Source: Deltaproteobacteria bacterium
Lineage (GTDB): Bacteria > Desulfobacterota > Binatia > UBA9968
Assembly: GCA_005879435.1 (NCBI GenBank)
Contig: VBKX01000195.1
Coordinates: 1,021-42,264, forward strand
Direction: 5' to 3'
Length of the DNA: 41,244 nucleotides
Of this stretch, positions 35,946-41,244 are shown one piece after another. The notes under the pieces were generated by a model that worked only from the letters and a program-made list of their open reading frames with translations, searched no databases and was not told where the DNA came from. Numbering within the stretch: position 1 is the first letter of the stretch; each line of letters begins with the position of its first letter. The translations under genes and the position numbers were made by a program.

Positions 35946-36785
35946 ATGTCAGCTCTCAATCTCGCTCAGTCCCTTGATCATTTTGTCGTACCGGTGGACG
36001 ATCTTATCATCGCCGAAGAATTTTACGTGCGGGTTTTCGGCGGCGTGATTACCAAGCGCAACGGTTTGAACGTCCGCCAGCGCAAGCGCGGCGCGGTGCC
36101 GCATACGTTTATCCAGATCGGCGGCAAACGTATGGGCGTCTATCTGCAAAGCGAGGAACGCGCGCAGCCGACGAGCGCGCGCGGTTTGCCGACCTATTCG
36201 TTTACGACAACGCCAAGAGGACTCGAAGCGGTCATGAAGGATCTCGATGAACTAGGGGCTCGTTTCGACTCGCCTGTGAAAAATCCGTATCCTTTCGCCG
36301 ATCAGTGCCTATTCTTTACCGATCCGGCGGCAAACCATTACGCGGTTTATACGCCGACAGGTGCAACAAAGAATACAAATGGCGCCAACGGCCGCATGAG
36401 TGCGGTCGGCTATATCGAATTGGAAGCTCCGGACGTAAATGTGTCGATCGAGTTTTACAAAAACGTTCTCGGCTTCGAGCCGCAGAGTCGAAGCGAAAAC
36501 GGCAAGCAGGCGATGCTCAAGATGGCAAGCGGCCAGACTTTGATCTTGACCGAAGCGCCATTCGTGTCAAAAGGGCTGGTGATGAGCCGCAAGGTACCGG
36601 GACCTCACATCGCCTTCTACGTGCCTGCGGAAAAATGGAGCGCGGCGCTTGCGCACCTCGATCAGATCGGCATTGCCAACGGAGATCGCGGCGCGGCCAA
36701 GGAGCGTCGCGACGGCCAAGGCGGCACTTACATGGACGATCCAGCCGGCTACGTCATCCAATTCATCACCGACGGGATGGAGTGA
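35946..36785 (+). CDS. Two-domain VOC (glyoxalase/dioxygenase) family protein
   Basis: 279 residues with two VOC modules of the beta-alpha-beta-beta-beta type. The first (about 5-128) begins LDHFVVPVDDLIIAEEFYVRVFGG and ends FTDPAANHYAVYTP. The second (about 145-278) begins VGYIELEAPDVNVSIEFYKNVLGFEP, read here in parts, and ends MDDPAGYVIQFITDG. VOC proteins bind a divalent metal through His/Glu pairs. H12 and the Glu-type positions are plausible ligands, but I cannot tell dioxygenase from lyase. GGAGG five bases before the ATG at 35946 fixes the start. It lies between the hydrolase and PEP-mutase-like genes and is probably in the same operon. Confidence 0.85.
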   Translation: MSALNLAQSLDHFVVPVDDLIIAEEFYVRVFGGVITKRNGLNVRQRKRGAVPHTFIQIGGKRMGVYLQSEERAQPTSARGLPTYSFTTTPRGLEAVMKDLDELGARFDSPVKNPYPFADQCLFFTDPAANHYAVYTPTGATKNTNGANGRMSAVGYIELEAPDVNVSIEFYKNVLGFEPQSRSENGKQAMLKMASGQTLILTEAPFVSKGLVMSRKVPGPHIAFYVPAEKWSAALAHLDQIGIANGDRGAAKERRDGQGGTYMDDPAGYVIQFITDGME

Positions 36786-36791
36786 AAGACT

Positions 36792-37634
36792 TTGCCGACC
36801 ACCGACCAAGAAAAACGCGCCCGGCTGCATGAAATATTCGCCGATCCGAAAGGCGCCATCGCGCCGGGAGTGACCGATGCGTTGTTCGCGCGCCTCGCGC
36901 AAGATTGCGGCTATGGCGCAGTGCATCTCTCAGGTAATGCGATCCATAAAAACTTTTGTTTGCCGGACCGAAATCTCCTGAACGTCACGCAAATCGCTCG
37001 ACGCGCGGCGCAGATCTCTGAGGCGACCGAAATCCCGCTAATCGTCGACGCCGGGTCCGGTTGCGTCGAGCCCGACGCGCTCACACGCGCGGTGAAATTA
37101 TACGAGCGCGCCGGCGCGGCGGCGCTGCGATTCGAAGACGCCGTCGTCAACGAGTACGGCGCTCCCGCCGACGAGCTTGCGATCGCCCCGACGCCGCTCA
37201 TGGTTGATCGCATCAAAGCGGCCGTTGACGCACGTCGAGACCGGTCTCTCGTTTTGATCGCGCGTTGCGATTCACGTCCGAAAGAATCTCTCCCACAAGT
37301 CGAGGATCGATTGGCGGCGTACGCCCAAGCCGGCGCCGATGCCCTTGGTGTCCAACTCACCGAGATCGAAGATTTCCGGCGCGTGGGCGTGAGCGCGCCG
37401 GCGCCGCTCGTCAGCATGTGGCCGAGAGCGCGCATGAGCGCTTTCGAGTTTGTTCAAATGGGCTTTAACGTCGCGCTCATGCCGTCGAGCGTGCCTCTCG
37501 CGGCTGTAACGGCTGTGAGGGAGCTGCTGATCGAATTGAAGCGCTCCGGGCGCGACCGCGATTACTTCGCCAGACAAAGCGAATTCGCCGAGGCCGAAAG
37601 CTGGTACAGAGATTTAGGCTTAGCTTCCAAATAA
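36792..37634 (+). CDS. Isocitrate lyase/PEP mutase superfamily protein, altered metal motif
   Basis: 280 residues of the PEP mutase/isocitrate lyase barrel. APGVTDALFARLAQDCGYGAVHLSG and IPLIVDAGSG mark strands 1-3. RFED (113-116) and LIARCDSR are the later active-site strands, and ALMPSSVPLAAV is near the C-terminus. The usual metal-binding DxDxG(Y/F)G reads D86-A-G-S-G here, so the second Asp is replaced by Gly. The KKCGH lyase loop is absent, so isocitrate lyase activity is unlikely. An oxaloacetate-decarboxylase-like or other carboxylate activity is possible. A TTG start at 36792 has GGAG upstream and follows the VOC stop by six bases. Confidence 0.82.
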   Translation: MPTTDQEKRARLHEIFADPKGAIAPGVTDALFARLAQDCGYGAVHLSGNAIHKNFCLPDRNLLNVTQIARRAAQISEATEIPLIVDAGSGCVEPDALTRAVKLYERAGAAALRFEDAVVNEYGAPADELAIAPTPLMVDRIKAAVDARRDRSLVLIARCDSRPKESLPQVEDRLAAYAQAGADALGVQLTEIEDFRRVGVSAPAPLVSMWPRARMSAFEFVQMGFNVALMPSSVPLAAVTAVRELLIELKRSGRDRDYFARQSEFAEAESWYRDLGLASK

Positions 37635-37659
37635 CGCAAATTCATTTACTGGAGATTCC

Positions 37660-38073
37660 ATGCTACAAGAAGTCGTATTGCCGCAAGCCTACCGGGTGAC
37701 ACCGACCGGACTCTATCTCATCTCCACCGCGTAGGAAGGCAAGCGTAACGTGCAGTTCGCCTTCCGCGCGCTGGGGATTTCCGACGAGCCGCCGCTGCTG
37801 GTGATCGGCATTCAGGATAAAAATTTCAGCCGCGAGATGATTCAGAAGAGCGGGGAGTTTGTCCTCAACGTTTGCTCCGAGAACCAATTGCACGCGGTCG
37901 ACAAAAGCCGCGACCTTTCCGGCCGCAACGTCGAAGGTCGAGTCGTGAATGAATTTGTTGTGCAGGGATTGTGTCTTTTCGTAGGCGAGGCCCTTGTCGC
38001 CCACATTGATAATCAAGTCGCTCCGGTGGGCCGGTTGGCGGGAAAAACTTTTCGCCTGGGCGATGCGATATAG
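37660..38073 (+). pseudogene. Flavin reductase-like FMN-binding protein, broken by TAG and shortened
   Basis: The frame begins MLQEVVLPQAYRVTPTGLYLIS behind GGAG, shown here in part by PTGLYLIST. It meets TAG at 37732-37734 (codon 25), then continues open in frame to 38073 with the family motifs SDEPPLLVIGI, SGEFVLNV, SGRNVEG and FVGEALVAHI. Flavin reductase-like proteins of this kind are about 180-190 residues, but this frame totals 137. A stretch of roughly 35-45 residues appears lost after SGRNVEG, where the central flavin-binding region should lie. Two independent lesions argue for a pseudogene. It follows the PEP-mutase-like gene closely on the same strand. Confidence 0.78.
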
Positions 38074-38099
38074 CTCGATCCTCGGTGAGGAGGAATGTC

Positions 38100-39117
38100 A
38101 TGATGTATCGAATTCGGCTTTACGCGGTAAGCTTCGCCCTTCTAACTTTATGCTCGATTGCAGTTTCAATTGCCGGCGCCACGCCGGCCGAAGAAGCGCT
38201 CGCGAAAATCAATCGATTGCCGCTAGGGGAACGCCAAGCTACGCTCGTGAAGGAAGCAAAAACTGAAAAGTCCGTCGTCTGGTATGCTCCAATGAACCGC
38301 GAGGACCTGCGCCAGTTCACCACTGCGTTTGAAGCGGAATATCCATTCCTAAAGGTTGAAATTTTGACCGGCGGACCGCAGAGTCTGCTCAATCGAATCC
38401 TGACCGAGCATCGCGCCGCAAGATACAATTACGATATACTCAATATTCGCAGTTCCGCTCTTTATACACTCAAGAAGGCGAACGCCATCGGCCGCCACGA
38501 CTCACCCTACCGACGCGGTCTACGCGCAGGATTTTACGACAAAGACGGCTATTTCAACGGCATCTAGGCCTCGCTCATGGTCTATCTTTATAACGTCAAA
38601 CAAGTTGATCGCGCGCAGGCGCCGAAATCGATCAACGACCTGCTGCAATCGAAGTGGAAGGGAAAGATGGGCATGGACCAAGACGCCGACGACTGGCTTG
38701 CCGCCTTGCTGGAGTATTATGGCGATGAAAAGGGTAAACAAATCGCACGTAGCTTGGGAGCACAGCAGTTGAATATTCGTAAAGGGCGCACTCTCGTTTC
38801 GCAACTGGTCGCCGCCGGCGAGTTTCCCGTGCAAATCGACGCACATCATCACGAAGCCGTATCGCTTCGAAAGGCCGGAGCCCCCGTCGACTACGTTTTC
38901 CCCGAGCCGTTTGTTCCGGTGAAATCGGTGTCGTCTCTGGCGATCTCCTCCCAACCACCCCATCCACACGCCGCCGCCCTGCTGGTGGATTTCATGCTCT
39001 CAAAAAAGGGGCAAGAGATCGCCTTTAAGCAACGCCGCTGGCCTCGTTCCCGACGCGGAAAAATGGGGCAGTAGATACGAAGAGCTGGTGCAACTCACTG
39101 CGCTGCTCGGCCGATAA
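38100..39117 (+). pseudogene. Periplasmic solute-binding protein (iron-type PBP2), broken by TAG and frameshift
   Basis: A type 2 extracellular solute-binding protein. It starts behind GAGGAGG at 38100 with a signal peptide (hydrophobic core FALLTLCSIAVSIAG). KSVVWYAPMNREDLRQ and YPFLKVEILTGGPQSLLNRI follow as the first domain. TAG at 38565-38567 interrupts it after YFNGI. The same frame continues with VYLYNVKQVDRAQ and SKWKGKMGMDQ, typical hinge and second-domain segments. Near 39040 the frame shifts: KQRRWPRSRRG runs to a stop at 39074. The +1 frame encodes GLVPDAEKWGSRYEEL and ends at TAA 39115-39117, as expected of the real C-terminus. Two lesions make function very unlikely. An intact NMT1-like binding protein follows. 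Confidence 0.8.
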
Positions 39118-39219
39118 TATGGCACACGGGACTAGTGTCGTATCTCGCAAAGGGCTCGAGCTAAGCTTGCAGGAGCGCTTTTAAACTTTGCGAATGTACT
39201 TTCGAAAGGAAATCTCGGA

Positions 39220-40233
39220 ATGGATCTAGCTTCATCGATGAAAGTGAATTTGTTCTTCATCGCCGCCGCCATCTTTCTTTTGCTGGTTGCGCCGATCCGT
39301 TCCATCTCTGCGGCCGGCGCATCAGTCACCACTATACGCGTCGGCTACCCGCAACTGAACGGCGCCGTGACGCCGCTTTGGACGATTCAGGAAGGCAAAC
39401 TCGATCGGCCCTACAACATCGACTTCAAGCCGATATATATTCCCGGCGGAGCGCGGCTCACTCAGACCGCAGTCTCGGGCGACGTCGATATCGCGCTTAC
39501 CGGCGGCGCCGTGATTAACGCGATTCTCAGCGGCGCGGAACTGGTCTACGTCGCGCTTGAAGTTTCCACCTATGCATTTTCGCTGTACGGCCGCCCGGAA
39601 GTGAAAGAAGTAACCGACCTGCGTGGCAAAACCCTCGGCGTAATTACCAAAGGCGCGGCATCCGACCACGCCTCCATCGCGCTGTTACGACTTCACAAGA
39701 TGACCCAGAAAGATATGAGTGTCCTGTTTTTTTCACGCCAGCAAGATGCGCTCGCGGCGCTCGACAGAGGCATCGTCAATGCCGCGATGCTGTCGGCGCC
39801 AACGACTCTGATGGCTCGCCGCCTCGGCTACAAGGAGATCGTCAACGTCGGCACTCTCAAACTGCCGTATACGTTTATCGGAGCCGCGGTCAGCCGCACG
39901 CTCAGCCAAAAAAGCCCCGACCTCATCAAATCGTTTTTGAAGGCCTTCATGGTCGGGCTGAAGGTCTCGAAAGATCAGCCGGCTCTCGCGAAACAGGCGC
40001 TGGCACGCCACTTCGGCGGACAGGACCGGGAGATCGTTGATGAGGCTTACAACTCTTTCGCGCCGCTGTTTCCGAGAGTACCCTATGTGATCGAGGAGGC
40101 CGTGCGCGGAACTCTCGCGGCATCGGATCATCCGAAGGCCGCCGGAGCGGATCCCAAAATGTTTTTCGACAACCGGTTCCTTCACGAACTCGAAGTTTCA
40201 GGCTTCGTGAAAGAACTTTACGGCGCCAAGTAA
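39220..40233 (+). CDS. ABC transporter solute-binding protein, NMT1/THI5/SsuA-like
   Basis: 337 residues with a signal peptide (hydrophobic core LFFIAAAIFLLLVAP, probable cleavage near ISA-AG). The mature protein is a type 2 periplasmic binding protein of the NMT1/TauA/SsuA group. TIRVGYPQLNGAVTPLW starts lobe one, SGDVDIALTGGAVI is the ligand-binding turn, and DLRGKTLGVITKGAASDHAS begins lobe two. Ligands in this family include alkylsulfonates, taurine, pyrimidines and aromatic acids, and none can be chosen here. No permease or ATPase gene is adjacent within the window. AAAGGAAAT precedes the ATG. It stops nine bases from the convergent receptor gene. Confidence 0.87.
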   Translation: MDLASSMKVNLFFIAAAIFLLLVAPIRSISAAGASVTTIRVGYPQLNGAVTPLWTIQEGKLDRPYNIDFKPIYIPGGARLTQTAVSGDVDIALTGGAVINAILSGAELVYVALEVSTYAFSLYGRPEVKEVTDLRGKTLGVITKGAASDHASIALLRLHKMTQKDMSVLFFSRQQDALAALDRGIVNAAMLSAPTTLMARRLGYKEIVNVGTLKLPYTFIGAAVSRTLSQKSPDLIKSFLKAFMVGLKVSKDQPALAKQALARHFGGQDREIVDEAYNSFAPLFPRVPYVIEEAVRGTLAASDHPKAAGADPKMFFDNRFLHELEVSGFVKELYGAK

Positions 40234-40242
40234 GCGAAACTA

Positions 40243-41244
40243 TTAGTCGTCGCGCATTCGCACCATCGCCGCCTTAATACTCGAACGCATGCGCTCCAGC
40301 GCGCGCGATAATTCGCCGAACTCGCTGTTATCCTCGACACCCAGCGACGGAGCTTCGAGGTCGCCGGTGCTTATCCTCTGCGCAGCTCTAACCAAGCGGA
40401 TGATCGGCCGATTGATTCGCCAAGCGAGATAGACCGACATAAGGACTCCTCCGACCGCGACCCACCACAACATTTGGATCAGGGGCTTCACCGTTCGACT
40501 TACCTCGGCCTCGATATGATCGCGCCAGATGCCAAGCCGCACTGCACCGGCCTGCCCATCCAGAACAGGCATGATTACTTCGTAAACCTCCCCGCCTTCA
40601 AGGCGCAAAGAACGCTGACTCTCGTTGCGTGCGCCGCCAGCAACCGTGCTTGGAATATTCTCGGGCAGCGCTGTGAAGGTCTGGGCGATGATCTCCCCCT
40701 TACGGTTCTCGACCAAGATATACGCGATCTCCGGGTTAGTAGCTTGCTTGCGCAGAATTCCTCGAACACCTTCAGCGTTATTTTTGGATAAATAAGCGGC
40801 AGCGCCGTTGCTTATGTTGATAGCCGTCACTCTAGCGCGCTGAAGGGCGCTTTTGCGCAATGAAGCGGTCAGCGTGAAGTGGACGAGGGCGAGCGTCAAC
40901 AGGCTGAATAGCGCCACGATAACTGTGAAACTGCCAATCATGCGGCCCGTCAAGCCACGGCCGTACGGCGCTACACGTCCCCAAGCACTGCTTGCGAAGA
41001 ATCCGCCGTGTCGCAATATCCAGCCGCCAGTGGGTGATTGCTCTCCGGCGACACCCGCCGACCTAGACTCTGCGCCGCCGGGATCCAAAAGTACGGCGGG
41101 TTTACGATATCTCGAAACCACGCTTTCCACCGGGAGGCTGTAATCACTCTTCACCGGCTCCCGGGCTTTCAGCGCGCGTTCTTCTTTGATGATTTGCAAC
41201 GCCGAAAAAACCGCTCGCAGCGCCAACAAAATTCCGCAGATACC
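40243..41244 (-). CDS. Membrane receptor with HAMP domain, N-terminus beyond window
   Basis: The frame is open to the right edge, so the N-terminus is probably missing. A TTG at 41229 is not convincing as a start. Visible parts are an amphipathic or linker segment of about 95 residues, a membrane helix (MIGSFTVIVALFSLLTLALV), a periplasmic region of about 120 residues, and a second helix (LIQMLWWVAVGGVLMSVYLA). A HAMP domain follows (RINRPIIRLVRAAQRISTGDLEAP). The protein ends about 50 residues into the HAMP/coil region (ALERMRSSIKAAMVRMRDD). There is no kinase, cyclase or methyl-accepting output domain. It could be the sensor half of a split system or a domain-shortened receptor. It converges with the solute-binding gene. 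Confidence 0.75.
   Translation of the reverse strand, partial: GICGILLALRAVFSALQIIKEERALKAREPVKSDYSLPVESVVSRYRKPAVLLDPGGAESRSAGVAGEQSPTGGWILRHGGFFASSAWGRVAPYGRGLTGRMIGSFTVIVALFSLLTLALVHFTLTASLRKSALQRARVTAINISNGAAAYLSKNNAEGVRGILRKQATNPEIAYILVENRKGEIIAQTFTALPENIPSTVAGGARNESQRSLRLEGGEVYEVIMPVLDGQAGAVRLGIWRDHIEAEVSRTVKPLIQMLWWVAVGGVLMSVYLAWRINRPIIRLVRAAQRISTGDLEAPSLGVEDNSEFGELSRALERMRSSIKAAMVRMRDD

Noticed and set aside
31557..39117. Genome-wide amber recoding (for example pyrrolysine) as explanation of three in-frame TAG codons
   Set aside because: TAG ends several intact genes in the same window, the affected genes carry further lesions, and none is a methylamine methyltransferase.
1..41244. 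CRISPR arrays, tRNA or rRNA genes, insertion sequences
   Set aside because: No regularly spaced repeats, tRNA cloverleaf signatures, rRNA segments, transposase motifs or paired terminal inverted repeats were seen on reading the sequence.

Overview
The window looks like a chromosomal segment of an uncultured Gram-negative bacterium. The gene set (Flp/Tad pilus, sigma-54 regulators, SLT-type lytic transglycosylase, spore-photoproduct-lyase-family radical SAM protein, NMT1-like solute-binding protein, CoxG-like protein) would suit a deltaproteobacterial-type lineage such as Desulfobacterota or Binatota. That placement is inference only. By eye the left half (about 1-19 kb) is poorer in G+C, with long intergenic spacers, and the right half (about 20-41 kb) is richer in G+C and densely packed.

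Layout. 1-1.2 kb (minus): start of a Tad operon (flp pilin, A24 prepilin peptidase, cpaB cut by the window edge). 1.7-7.7 kb (plus): a signalling block with a REC-GGDEF diguanylate cyclase, a membrane histidine kinase, a polytopic GT-C-like membrane protein, an EAL phosphodiesterase and a small secreted protein. 7.9-14.8 kb (minus): sugar-nucleotide and glycan genes, comprising an NDP-sugar epimerase, a polyprenyl-phosphate-type glycosyltransferase and a complete dTDP-L-rhamnose set (rmlA, rmlC, rmlB with a frameshift, rmlD). 15.4-17.8 kb (minus): a PAS histidine kinase with an NtrC-type sigma-54 activator. 18.9-21.6 kb (plus): a PrsR-like sigma-54 activator with a broken DNA-binding domain, then a nucleotide-sugar dehydrogenase broken by an in-frame TGA. 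21.8-29.3 kb (minus): secA with a very large insertion, murI, a radical SAM SPL-family gene with a small partner gene, a glycosyltransferase and a CoxG-like protein. 29.5-40.2 kb (plus): TPR lytic transglycosylase, a broken C26 amidohydrolase, a large sensor kinase, then a catabolic or transport group (alpha/beta hydrolase, VOC protein, PEP-mutase-like protein, broken flavin reductase, broken solute-binding protein, intact NMT1-like solute-binding protein). The right edge holds a HAMP receptor fragment on the minus strand.

How the parts may work together. Three well-formed sigma-54 promoters (-24/-12) lie upstream of the flp pilin gene, the EAL phosphodiesterase gene and the PrsR-like activator gene. 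TGACA/TGTCA-rich elements lie upstream of them, including a 15-bp direct repeat spaced 42 bp. With two sigma-54 activators in the same 20 kb, the simplest reading is a sigma-54-controlled surface-attachment programme that couples pili, c-di-GMP turnover and polysaccharide precursors.

The other striking feature is gene damage between 12 and 39 kb. It comprises a one-base frameshift (rmlB), a deletion that puts the HTH out of frame (prsR-like), a TGA at a position that is usually Cys (dehydrogenase), two apparent in-frame losses in conserved SecA segments, and three genes with in-frame TAG plus further lesions. TAG and TGA also end intact genes here, so wholesale recoding is unlikely. Real decay and sequence or assembly error cannot be told apart from the sequence alone.
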